A stretch of DNA of 64,000 bases from Anaerohalosphaeraceae bacterium (GTDB taxonomy: Bacteria; Planctomycetota; Phycisphaerae; Sedimentisphaerales; Anaerohalosphaeraceae), in contig DAOSUR010000005.1 in the NCBI GenBank assembly GCA_035378985.1, positions 1 to 64,000 of the forward strand, in the 5' to 3' direction. The first letter of the stretch is position 1; each line of letters starts with the position of its first letter. The notes beneath the pieces were generated by a model. The model saw nothing but the letters and a program-made list of their open reading frames with translations, had not been told where the DNA came from and searched no databases. Positions 1 to 7,567 of this stretch are shown here, in pieces. The translations under genes were made by a program, and so were the position numbers.

Positions 1-2
1 TT

Positions 3-332
3 GAGCAGATTAACACCGCCGTATCCCAGATGGACAAGGTCACCCAGCAGAATGCGGCAGCCGCGGAAGAATCCGCCAGTGCCGCCGAGGAACTGTCCGC
101 TCAGGCCCAGCAGATGTACAGTGTCGTTCAGGACTTAGTCAACATGGTCGGCGGCAAATTATCCGCCTCCGCTGCGGGCTCCGCACAGACCGGCAGCACA
201 GCTTCGATGAAGCGCAGCGACCAGATTTTCCATCAGATTGCGGAAGGGAAAAGCCGCCCCAGTCTGAAAAAAGATTCTGCCGTTTCCAAAACAACCGGAA
301 CGGAAGATGACTTCAAAGACTTCAACGGATAA
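3..332 (+). CDS. Methyl-accepting chemotaxis protein, C-terminal fragment
   Basis: The frame is open from the window edge, so only the last 109 residues are seen and the true start lies outside. The visible part has the end of an MCP signalling coiled coil: the stretch with QNAAAAEESA and AAEELSAQA is the usual C-terminal half of the MCP signalling domain. A low-complexity Ala/Ser/Gly linker and a charged tail follow. MCPs pass ligand signals through CheW to CheA. The tail ends in a Phe/Asp/Gly-rich segment with no clear CheR/CheB pentapeptide. A strong terminator follows at once, so this is the last gene of its transcript. Family call is firm; the ligand is unknown. Confidence 0.85.
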   Translation, partial: EQINTAVSQMDKVTQQNAAAAEESASAAEELSAQAQQMYSVVQDLVNMVGGKLSASAAGSAQTGSTASMKRSDQIFHQIAEGKSRPSLKKDSAVSKTTGTEDDFKDFNG

Positions 333-361
333 AAACTATCCGTGGACTCCGAACAAGTCAG

Positions 362-389
362 CGGGCCGGGATTTATCCCGGCCCGTTTT
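362..389 (+). terminator. Rho-independent terminator after the chemoreceptor
   Basis: CGGGCCGGG at 362-370 pairs with CCCGGCCCG at 377-385 around a six-base loop, followed by TTTTGTTTT. It lies about 30 bases after the chemoreceptor stop codon. Confidence 0.85.
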
Positions 390-436
390 GTTTTCTCTCT
401 GAAATGGAAGTTTTGAAGAGAAGAACAGGAAAAAGG

Positions 437-560
437 ACGCGTCTCGTTTCTCCGGGCTCGCGCCCGGGGCTATTCTCCTCGCAACCGCCCAATCTCTCGG
501 CGAGTCGGCAACAATCCCTACACGTCGGGTTTTTGGCTCAACGGAAGCTGTCAGGGCCTT
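437..560 (-). other. GC-rich structured non-coding stretch, function unknown
   Basis: This stretch lies between the chemoreceptor terminator and the 3' end of the beta-helix gene. It is dense in short inverted repeats: the palindrome GACGCGTC (437-444), a CCGGGC/GCCCGG hairpin near 454-469, CTCGC/GCGAG arms between about 478 and 515, and CCC/GGG arms around TACACGTC near 517-530. It could be a 3'-UTR structure of the minus-strand gene or a small RNA. An open frame on the minus strand (336-677) covers it, but its composition follows the repeats and it overlaps a real gene. Strand is a guess. Confidence 0.3.
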
Positions 561-586
561 TAAGAAAGAAGAGAGAAAAAACACTT

Positions 587-1753
587 CTACGGCGCCATAT
601 TCAGTCCTAAGACACAGCCGGTGTTTGTATAGATATTTTCTGTCTGTCCATAAGCGGCATTGCCGTCCAGAAGACAATAAAAGGGGGCATAGATACCCAA
701 GCAGACATCACATCCTAATCCATTGCTATAGACAACATTATTTTTCAGGGTACAGCCCTCATCAGCCGCTATCCCCGCGGAGGAGGACTGGGCATAATAG
801 CCGTTATGATACACCGCACAGCCGATGATGGATACTCCTTTACCAGCCCAAATGCCAATGGAATCAGAAACCAACATTCCATTGCCGGTCACGGTACAGT
901 CGGCTACCAAAGAACCCATCCCGGCATAAATGCCCTCAACGTATCCGCTGCAATTTTCCCCATTGTCGCATACGACGTTCTCCTTCACAACAGAACCTTC
1001 TCCGGCCAGGATACCCCACACACTGCCCAATGCATCTGTACCATTTTGAAAAACAAGGTTGCCGACAATCCTATTGCACCCGCCGCCCACAATCCCGCAA
1101 ATATTAGTCAGCTCGTCTGTTGTGTTCTCCCCTATGCGGCAGAATTCAACCGTACTCTTACGGCCTACATAAACACCGGTTCCGTTTCGGCAGACTGTAC
1201 AGCCGTTCACCTGAGAGCCGCCGCCCCCCAGCCAAATCCCTTCCCGGCGGCTGCCGATGACCGAGAGATTGGACAGCCGGATACAGCAAGAGGTTTCTGC
1301 GGCATAAACTCCGTATCGGAAACCCTTCTGCCCCTCAGCGGTATCGCTGACAATCGAACCGTTGCGGATTTCAATATTCTCGCAGCCGCCTGCAATGTGA
1401 ATCCCGTCAAAGTCCTGATTCTGGAGCGTCGGCGGCGTCCAGGAAGAATACAGCCGAAAGCCGTTCATATCCAGCGTCACATTCGAGGCCGTAATTTTAA
1501 CAGCGTGGCGGAAATTAATCGTAATGTCTGCCGTCAGATAATACGTGCCCGGCTCCTGAATCAAAACCCGATAATCGGCCCCGATGGGCACCGGTCCGGG
1601 AATCAGGGCTGTTCGCGGCTCAATCTGGTCCAGGGGCTTCATTGTGGACCCCGGCGGCTCGGATGGTTCCAGATTGCCCGCCCAAACCCCGGCGGAAACC
1701 CCAACAATCAAAAGAAAAACAAAAAGAAACAGGATGGACTTTTTCCGGAACAT
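587..1753 (-). CDS. Secreted right-handed parallel beta-helix protein
   Basis: 388 residues from the ATG at 1753, chosen because AAAGGAG sits seven bases upstream; an in-frame start 36 bases earlier has no such site. Residues 1-25 are a signal peptide (charged start, long Leu/Val/Phe core). Residues about 36-49 hold the motif TMKPLDQIEPRT, shared with the protein at 2460-3587. The rest is repeated N-x-V-x-x-N-x-x-x-x-N-G turns, typical of pectate-lyase-like or NosD-like beta-helix folds. Both this protein and its neighbour end in LG[LI]N-x-AP. No catalytic pattern of a known lyase family is recognisable, so it could be a lyase, a binding protein or a surface adhesin. First of three minus-strand secreted proteins. 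Confidence 0.75.
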   Translation of the reverse strand: MFRKKSILFLFVFLLIVGVSAGVWAGNLEPSEPPGSTMKPLDQIEPRTALIPGPVPIGADYRVLIQEPGTYYLTADITINFRHAVKITASNVTLDMNGFRLYSSWTPPTLQNQDFDGIHIAGGCENIEIRNGSIVSDTAEGQKGFRYGVYAAETSCCIRLSNLSVIGSRREGIWLGGGGSQVNGCTVCRNGTGVYVGRKSTVEFCRIGENTTDELTNICGIVGGGCNRIVGNLVFQNGTDALGSVWGILAGEGSVVKENVVCDNGENCSGYVEGIYAGMGSLVADCTVTGNGMLVSDSIGIWAGKGVSIIGCAVYHNGYYAQSSSAGIAADEGCTLKNNVVYSNGLGCDVCLGIYAPFYCLLDGNAAYGQTENIYTNTGCVLGLNMAP

Positions 1754-1829
1754 ACCCTTCTCCTTTCCCTGAATCTCAACTGCCCGCAATACAATCGGCT
1801 TTTTACGATAAGAACAATTGCGGCACAGT

Positions 1830-2432
1830 TTATTTGAGCAGCCAGCCGTCGGGACAGTAGGTTAGCCACTTTTGTGCAAAGAGGGCAAAGTCAGCCATAT
1901 CCACCGCATTTGTCAGGTCCAGGTTGCCCGGCAGCGAGCCGACCGCCAGCCAGTCGGAGGCGAAATTGGCCAGGTCGTCGAGCGTCACAATGCACACCCG
2001 CACCGACCAGATTTGAGTCCCGTCAAACCGAATCCAGCCGATATTTTCGCCCCAGGCCCAGCCGGTCATCCGCCCCTGAGAATCAATCGTCACACCGCCG
2101 TAGGTCGGGCTGAAGTTTATCCAGCCGACGTTTTCGCCCCAGGCAAAGCCGGAAAGGCTGCCGGCGCCGTCATTGGCCACGCCGAACCGCACATTGCGGC
2201 AGTTGTTGGTATTGATGCAGTGCAGATTAATCCAGCCGATGTTTTCGCCCCAGACCCAGCCGCTGACCTGATTGGCGTCCACCTGCATCCCGCCGCCGAC
2301 GCCGGGTTCTGCATTGAGCCAGCCGGCGTTCTCCGCCCAGCCGTATTGGGAATCCGTATTGTAGGGGTCAATGTTTTCCGCCCGTCCAAGCGCTCCCAGC
2401 ACAACCAGCCAAATCATCCATCGGTTTTTCAT
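1830..2432 (-). CDS. Secreted WGENxGW-repeat protein with dockerin-like tail
   Basis: 200 residues; AAAGGAG lies just upstream of the ATG. A signal peptide covers about residues 1-18. Residues about 30-130 carry four copies of a Gly/Trp repeat: WAENAGWLN, WVWGENIGWIN, FAWGENVGWIN and WAWGENIGWIR, spaced roughly 30-35 residues. The tail (about 145-190) has two dockerin-like helices, DLANFASDWL and DMADFALFAQKWL, as in several other secreted proteins of this window. Similar GFAWGENVGWINF repeats occur in secreted bacterial proteins, but I know of no assigned function. Probably a surface or scaffold-associated binding module. Flanked on both sides by beta-helix genes in the same direction. Confidence 0.7.
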   Translation of the reverse strand: MKNRWMIWLVVLGALGRAENIDPYNTDSQYGWAENAGWLNAEPGVGGGMQVDANQVSGWVWGENIGWINLHCINTNNCRNVRFGVANDGAGSLSGFAWGENVGWINFSPTYGGVTIDSQGRMTGWAWGENIGWIRFDGTQIWSVRVCIVTLDDLANFASDWLAVGSLPGNLDLTNAVDMADFALFAQKWLTYCPDGWLLK

Positions 2433-2459
2433 CGTTTCGTCTCCTTTGAATCCGGACGG

Positions 2460-3587
2460 CTACGGGGCATGATTGATTCCGAGCGTGCAGCCGGAGGTAT
2501 AGAGGTTCACATAGCTGCTACCGATTTGATTGTTGTTCACACACGTGTTCTGATCCACCAGACACCCGGAGGCGTAAATGCCGTTCTGCTGATTCATATA
2601 GGCCGAATTCCTGACGACCGTCGAACCCGCAATGACAAAGATACCGCTGGTCTGATTGTTGGAGCATGTATTGCCGCTGAGAACACACGCACTATAGGCA
2701 CGAATCCCGTGGTTCTGATTCGACCGGGCGGTATTGTCCGTCACAACACTGCCGTAGCCGGCAAAAATCCCATAGTCGCCGTTGGAAAAAACACTGTTGC
2801 CGCGAATGGTGGAGGTCGAGTTGGCCGTAATCCCGCTTTGTCCGTTGCGGCTGCTGACATTGTTCTCCACCAGATTATTTTCTCCGGCTACAATGCCGAC
2901 CTGCGCATTGTAAGACGTATTGCACCCGCGAATGATGCCGCCTTCGCCGGCGGCAATCCCCGTCTGATTCCGATTGGCCGTGCAGCATTCCACCTTTGCG
3001 CTGTTGCCTACCAAGATTCCGGTCATGCCGTTGTCTTCCGCGATGCAGTCTCGAACAATGATTCCGCCGCCGGAATCGGCGATGCTGGTATTCAGGCAAA
3101 TCCCGTAGCCGACATTGTTGAGGACGGTAACCCCCAGAATCTGAATATCCGCGTCACTGACAGAGCTGTTGAAGATTCCGTAACGAAAGGCGCGGATGGT
3201 TCCGTTTTTGATGACAATATTTTTTCTCGTCCCTCCCGTTATGGCGATTCCATCCGCCACTTTTGGGCCGACAAAGGTATTTTCAACCCGGAAGCCCATC
3301 AAATCGAGCGTCACATGGTCGGCCGCAATTCGAATCCCGCCTTTGTTGACGGTGACAATAACATCCCACACCAGATAATAGCTGCCCGGCTGTGAAATCA
3401 CATACGCATAGGAGCCGTCACCCGGCGTATTGGCCGCACAAACCGCGGTGCGGGGCTCAACCTGGTCCAGGGGCTTCATCGTCCCGCTCGTGGGCGGAGC
3501 CGAGGGATTCAATTCACCCGCCGTCGCCGCCGCCATCAACGCTGCTATCAACCCCGCCAGCCCTTTTGCAAATGTCCTGCCAAACAT
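2460..3587 (-). CDS. Secreted right-handed parallel beta-helix protein (paralogue)
   Basis: 375 residues, with AAAGGAG six bases before the ATG. Signal peptide at about residues 1-23. It shares with the 587-1753 protein the N-terminal TMKPLDQVEPRTA motif, the following YYL and VTLD-M/L-GFR segments, and the C-terminal LGINHAP, so the two are paralogues. Between about 60 and 365 it has many short turns with NG, GI and N-x-V spaced about 22 residues apart, as in stacked beta-helix coils. Its likely site of action is outside the cytoplasm, on polysaccharide. No lyase signature (for example the PL1 WIDH motif) is present. It is separated from the WGEN-repeat gene by 27 bases, so the two are probably co-transcribed. 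Confidence 0.75.
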   Translation of the reverse strand: MFGRTFAKGLAGLIAALMAAATAGELNPSAPPTSGTMKPLDQVEPRTAVCAANTPGDGSYAYVISQPGSYYLVWDVIVTVNKGGIRIAADHVTLDLMGFRVENTFVGPKVADGIAITGGTRKNIVIKNGTIRAFRYGIFNSSVSDADIQILGVTVLNNVGYGICLNTSIADSGGGIIVRDCIAEDNGMTGILVGNSAKVECCTANRNQTGIAAGEGGIIRGCNTSYNAQVGIVAGENNLVENNVSSRNGQSGITANSTSTIRGNSVFSNGDYGIFAGYGSVVTDNTARSNQNHGIRAYSACVLSGNTCSNNQTSGIFVIAGSTVVRNSAYMNQQNGIYASGCLVDQNTCVNNNQIGSSYVNLYTSGCTLGINHAP

Positions 3588-3763
3588 ACGATTCTCCTTT
3601 CAACACAGTACTTTTGAAAAAACTCTGTCAAGGCAGGTCGTTCGAAATGCCCCCATCAACACCCTGTCGGCGGCCTTCTTACCCGTCCTCACCCCAACGT
3701 CTTCCTGCAAAAAAGCAAACGATATTTTACCTATTTTATCGTTTTTCTGTCCACTGATTCAAG

Positions 3764-3802
3764 AAAAAAACCGCCTGCTGGATTTGAAAACAGGCGTTTT
3801 TT
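3764..3802 (-). terminator. Terminator, possibly bidirectional, after the GH99-like gene
   Basis: CGCCTG (3772-3777) pairs with CAGGCG (3791-3796). An A-run at 3764-3770 gives a U-tract on the minus strand and a T-run at 3797-3802 gives one on the plus strand. It lies about 20 bases beyond the stop of the minus-strand GH99-like gene. Confidence 0.65.
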
Positions 3803-3822
3803 CTGCGTCTGATAAAAAATGC

Positions 3823-5559
3823 TTATTGTTCCATCAGCTGCAGGAACAATTCCGCCAAAATGGTTTCCGCCTGCGGGGTGTTGAGCAAACCGAACCAGCT
3901 GTAGGCGATGGTGCCGCCGTCGGCGGTTTTGACAAGGACCAAACCGTCCCCATAGGAATTGCCCTGCCGGTCTTTAAGAACCAGCAGCGGCCGGTATTCG
4001 GCGTGATGCGGACTGCGAACAAACGGTCGCCAGCGGCGGTCTCCGGAGGCCGGAAACAGAATAGGTTGGGAAAGGACCTTCCTTTCTGCCGAGGGCTCGA
4101 AAAACAATTCTTTGCCGGCAGGCGGCTGCTCCCAGCCCCCCTTAATTGGGAGGCCGTACCGGGCTGAATCGTTTACAACGCGTCCGTGCTCGTTGTAATA
4201 AAACGGCCAGGGCTGCGCGGGCAGCACCGCCAGAATGCCGCCGGATTTGACATATGCTTCCAGCGCACGTTGGACATCGCCCTCCTGAAAAACTGTTGTG
4301 CGATAGGTCTCGCCGCCGGCATACAGCAGCATCGAATAACGCTCCTTCGTTAAGTCCCCGCCGACCGCTTCTTGCCAGGTCAGGATTTTTAAATCGCATT
4401 TTTGCTTCAGCAGCAGCCAAAACGCCGTTGAGGACGGCTCCGGCAGCACGGCAATCGACCGGTTTGTGAATGCCTCCTGAAGCCGTTTTTGAACAGACGC
4501 CGACAGAACCGGTTCAACCGTTTTGGGGGCGGAAGATACCGCTCGAAACTCGCAGCTGAAGCGGGCGGTGAGTTTCAAATAGGCATCGCCGTATTCGACC
4601 GACGGCTCAATCTCGCTGCCCTCGTGCCACTCATTAAAACTGGTAATCAGAATCCAGTCGGGAGCCGCCTGGAGGGCCGCCGCCCACTGCAGGGCATACA
4701 GGTCGCCGTTTAAACGAGACACCTTCAGGCCCGGCGTGCGAATCTTTGTATCATCATATCCGGGAATAATGGTCAAGGCGGCGATTCGGCCCTGCTGTCG
4801 GGCCGTTTGAATCCACTGCGGATAGGTTTGTGCACACCAGCTGCGCAGCTGCCGGAGTGTCTTGTCGGCCAGCTCGCCGGCGGGATTGTAGGTGTGAAGC
4901 CCGTCAAAGACCGCCGCCGTCCCATACGAAAAGCCGTCGCCAATCAGAACCGCCCCGCCCGGAAACTCGGTTTCCAGCCGCTCTTTGACCTGATGCCAGC
5001 CGAACAGCCCGATTTCCTCGACGGCCCTGCCGTACACAAAAACGACCGGTTTGCCGTTGTGCCGCAGCCAGGCCGGATGCGAAGCGTAGTTTTGCAGCAC
5101 ATGGCGAAGGATGTCGCTGCAGGCCGACTGTGCCGTCTGCGGCGGAGGAACCGTTTCGTAATAAGCCGACGCCGTCAGTCCGTACCGCCGGCAGGCATCG
5201 AGGATTTGCGGCATGGCTCGGTCTTCGTAAGAACCCGCTCCCCACCAGCTGACAATCAGCGTATCGATGCCGCTTTCCCGGGCCTGTCGGCAGTGCCGGT
5301 CTATCACCTGCGGGCAGTGGGAATCGTAGGCCCCGCCGAGCGGATAGTGGGTGCTGTCGGAAATCTCGTTTTTGTCCGCCTCAATCCGCCCCCAGTGCAC
5401 AACTCGGCCTGCCCCGCCCGGGCCGTCGGCGGTGCCGTACCACGGATAATAAAACGCCATCACCCGACGAGCCGGCTGACCCGACGGCTCGGCTGCAGCG
5501 GCCCCGAACGCCGAAAGCCATCCGGCAATAATCCACATCCATCTGCTCAATGGTTTCAT
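3823..5559 (-). CDS. Secreted GH99-like hydrolase with C-terminal GATase-like domain
   Basis: 578 residues from the ATG at 5559; a TTG six codons upstream is also possible. Signal peptide in about 1-24. Residues about 30-330 match GH99/GH71-like (alpha/beta)8 enzymes: FYYPWYGT near the start, SWWGAGSYED, and SFNEWHEGSEIEP, where the two glutamates fit the catalytic segment of this family (known members act on alpha-mannans or alpha-glucans). Residues about 360-575 resemble the class-I glutamine-amidotransferase-like fold seen in ThuA-type domains, but the match is weak. It probably acts on host or plant glycan outside the cytoplasm; substrate unknown. The terminase gene ends 68 bases upstream on the same strand. 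Confidence 0.7.
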   Translation of the reverse strand: MKPLSRWMWIIAGWLSAFGAAAAEPSGQPARRVMAFYYPWYGTADGPGGAGRVVHWGRIEADKNEISDSTHYPLGGAYDSHCPQVIDRHCRQARESGIDTLIVSWWGAGSYEDRAMPQILDACRRYGLTASAYYETVPPPQTAQSACSDILRHVLQNYASHPAWLRHNGKPVVFVYGRAVEEIGLFGWHQVKERLETEFPGGAVLIGDGFSYGTAAVFDGLHTYNPAGELADKTLRQLRSWCAQTYPQWIQTARQQGRIAALTIIPGYDDTKIRTPGLKVSRLNGDLYALQWAAALQAAPDWILITSFNEWHEGSEIEPSVEYGDAYLKLTARFSCEFRAVSSAPKTVEPVLSASVQKRLQEAFTNRSIAVLPEPSSTAFWLLLKQKCDLKILTWQEAVGGDLTKERYSMLLYAGGETYRTTVFQEGDVQRALEAYVKSGGILAVLPAQPWPFYYNEHGRVVNDSARYGLPIKGGWEQPPAGKELFFEPSAERKVLSQPILFPASGDRRWRPFVRSPHHAEYRPLLVLKDRQGNSYGDGLVLVKTADGGTIAYSWFGLLNTPQAETILAELFLQLMEQ

Positions 5560-5627
5560 CCCTGCATCTCCGCTCAATCAGGGCATTGTATCCGAACGGC
5601 ATCGCCGTTTCCATTCTTTCCCCGCCG

Positions 5628-7124
5628 CTACCAGCGAACCTGTCGAATCTTGCTGCTCGGTTTGAAATAATTGACAAAGAAATACCGCAGTGCATCGATG
5701 GGGTGGTCATAAACACCGTCTTTGACCGGGGTTTCCGGGCTGCCGCTGACCGGACGCTGCGGATAGTGATAGCCCTGCATCGCCTCAATCAGCCGGAGGC
5801 ACCGGGGTGCAATCAGAAGCCGGCTGGTGCCGTCCCCGGCCCGAAGATGCCGGCGAATCAGCTCCAGACCGTTTTCGATGCGGCTCGGACAGGACTGAAC
5901 CGGAATGCCGCAGGATTTGAGGACCTCCACCGGTGTAAGCCCGCTTTCGTCGCTGGGCTGTTTGCCTGCCGGGTCGCAGAAGGTGCGAACGGCCTGTCCG
6001 CCGGGTGTGCGGCGTTTGATTTCCTCCGCATGGGCGGCCAGCGTCCGGCGAGACTGAACATACTCATCAACCACACGCACGATCCCGGCCGGGTCAACCT
6101 GAATCCACAGGCACACAAAGGGATGGACATAGCCGAAGTCAATCGCCCGATACAGCGGCAGAACAGGGTCCAGTTCGAACGGACGGACATGCACTGCCGG
6201 GTCAAAATCCGCAAAGACGGCGTTCTCCAGACTGGGCCGGATGCACAGCATCTCCGACTCAAAGGCCGCCCGGCTGCTGCGGCGCATCTGCGCGATGCAG
6301 TCATCAATCAAAAGAAAGCCGTCGGAATGCCTCGCCTTGCCCTGACAATCGCTGTTTAGGGAACATCGGCTGCAGCTTCGGTCCGGCCCACAGCGCTGAA
6401 TGACCTCCCAGAGGCACCATTTGAAAATCGGGATGCCCGCTGCAGCGCCCTCGGCCAGAATTTTCTGCATCAGCCCCCACGGGCGATGCATTGTACTGAG
6501 GCACTCCATCGCTCCCTGAAGGGCACCGCGGCTTTTTATACAAAACTTGCCGGCGCTGAAAATCGCTTCATCAAACAGCTCGACCTCATCGCAGCGAAGT
6601 TTCTGCACGTGATGGCCGCGGAGGGCCCGCTGCGATTGAGCCAGAAGCCGAACCTGGGTGCCGTTTTTGAATCGGCACCGCTCCCGGAGCACTCGGCCTG
6701 CGATTTGCTCAGGAAAGGCGCTCCGGACAAAATCGGTCAGATGTTCATACATTCGTCCGGCCTGGTCCAGCGAGCCGGCGACAATGCGTGTGCGGCAGTC
6801 TTCTTTAAAAAGACCTTCCAGAAGCGTTGCAATCGCCGCCAGCTGCGTCTTGCCGCCGCCGCGGTTGGCCCAGACGATGCAGTCTCCGCTGATTTGCCCT
6901 GCCGGACGCAGCTCGGCAAAATCCGTGCGCCAGGTGTGCCAAAGGTAATCCATCAGGCTGCTGTGGTCCGGACAGACCGATGCATCCGGCACACAAATAT
7001 CCAGATGCGACTGAAGAAACCCTTTTAACTCTGCACGGGTTCTGGGAGGACGATTTAGCGGAAACGAATCAATCGGCTCCCGGCGGAAATGCTCTGCGGG
7101 GCTGTCGGAAAAGGCGGGGGTCAT
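5628..7124 (-). CDS. Phage-type terminase large subunit, solitary, with Cys cluster
   Basis: 498 residues; AAGGAG precedes the ATG by eight bases. The ATPase half has a Walker A-like ANRGGGKTQ (86-94), a Walker B ending in CDEVE with catalytic Glu at about 180, and a coupling motif STMHRPWG (210-217). The C-terminal half has the acidic residues of an RNase H-like nuclease: AIDFGY (Asp329), FCDPAGK (Asp384) and YDHPIDALRY (Asp473, Asp477). This is the DNA-packaging motor/nuclease of tailed phages, but no portal, capsid or small terminase gene is near. Between the halves, residues 245-260 form C-x5-C-x2-C-x5-C, which could bind zinc or an iron-sulfur cluster. Either a prophage relic or a domesticated gene; the full set of motifs argues against decay. 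Confidence 0.8.
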   Translation of the reverse strand: MTPAFSDSPAEHFRREPIDSFPLNRPPRTRAELKGFLQSHLDICVPDASVCPDHSSLMDYLWHTWRTDFAELRPAGQISGDCIVWANRGGGKTQLAAIATLLEGLFKEDCRTRIVAGSLDQAGRMYEHLTDFVRSAFPEQIAGRVLRERCRFKNGTQVRLLAQSQRALRGHHVQKLRCDEVELFDEAIFSAGKFCIKSRGALQGAMECLSTMHRPWGLMQKILAEGAAAGIPIFKWCLWEVIQRCGPDRSCSRCSLNSDCQGKARHSDGFLLIDDCIAQMRRSSRAAFESEMLCIRPSLENAVFADFDPAVHVRPFELDPVLPLYRAIDFGYVHPFVCLWIQVDPAGIVRVVDEYVQSRRTLAAHAEEIKRRTPGGQAVRTFCDPAGKQPSDESGLTPVEVLKSCGIPVQSCPSRIENGLELIRRHLRAGDGTSRLLIAPRCLRLIEAMQGYHYPQRPVSGSPETPVKDGVYDHPIDALRYFFVNYFKPSSKIRQVRW

Positions 7125-7337
7125 ACGTGCACTCCTTCAAGGGTGTCAATCTCATCGATATTTCAGCAACGACAAGCAACGGCCGAGCGTTGAAAAAAAA
7201 TCGGGATGTTTCGCTTGAAAGCCCTGTTTTGTCTGTTTGTCCTCCTTTATCAACAGCAAACATTATACCAGATTTTTTCGTTTTATCAATATTGATACGG
7301 CGGATTTTTTCCCCGCTTCAGACTCAGTTCCCACCGG

Positions 7338-7346
7338 TTATCCACA
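7338..7346 (+). promoter_or_regulatory. DnaA box
   Basis: Exact TTATCCACA, 222 bases before the dnaA start; paired with an inverted copy 14 bases downstream. Confidence 0.75.
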
Positions 7347-7360
7347 AAACCGATTTGCGG

Positions 7361-7369
7361 TGTGGATAA
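7361..7369 (-). promoter_or_regulatory. DnaA box
   Basis: TGTGGATAA, the exact complement of TTATCCACA, facing the box at 7338-7346. Confidence 0.75.
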
Positions 7370-7427
7370 GCCGTTTATAAGAATTTTTTTTTCTTTCCAA
7401 CTCGTTTGTTTTTCGATATCTGGCGGC

Positions 7428-7436
7428 TGTGGAAAA
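7428..7436 (-). promoter_or_regulatory. Weak DnaA box
   Basis: TGTGGAAAA reads TTTTCCACA on the minus strand, one mismatch from the consensus, beside an AT-rich tract. Confidence 0.45.
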
Positions 7437-7567
7437 GAAACCGTTAAAATTCCATTTGCATCGGAATTCCACACGGGTCTATCATAGCCGCTGTTTAAAA
7501 AACGTATCGAATAGGCCGAACCGAAAACACAACTTTGCTTTTGACACAGAAAGAAGGGAAGAAACCC

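Larger units (their letters stand above)
7125..7567. other. Gene-free region upstream of dnaA, candidate oriC
   Basis: 443 bases between the divergent terminase gene and dnaA. It holds two exact DnaA boxes facing each other (7338-7346 and 7361-7369), a weaker third at 7428-7436, and AT-rich tracts at about 7255-7320 and 7378-7415 that could unwind. It may be the replication origin or only the autoregulatory region of dnaA. GC-skew or marker-frequency data would be needed to tell. Confidence 0.5.

Noticed and set aside
336..677. Minus-strand open frame of 113 codons
   Set aside because: It overlaps the end of the beta-helix gene in another frame and its sequence mirrors the inverted repeats; no ribosome site or family pattern.
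1872..3395. Long plus-strand open frame of 507 codons opposite the secreted proteins
   Set aside because: It is the complement of genes with signal peptides and repeats; its protein has no family features.
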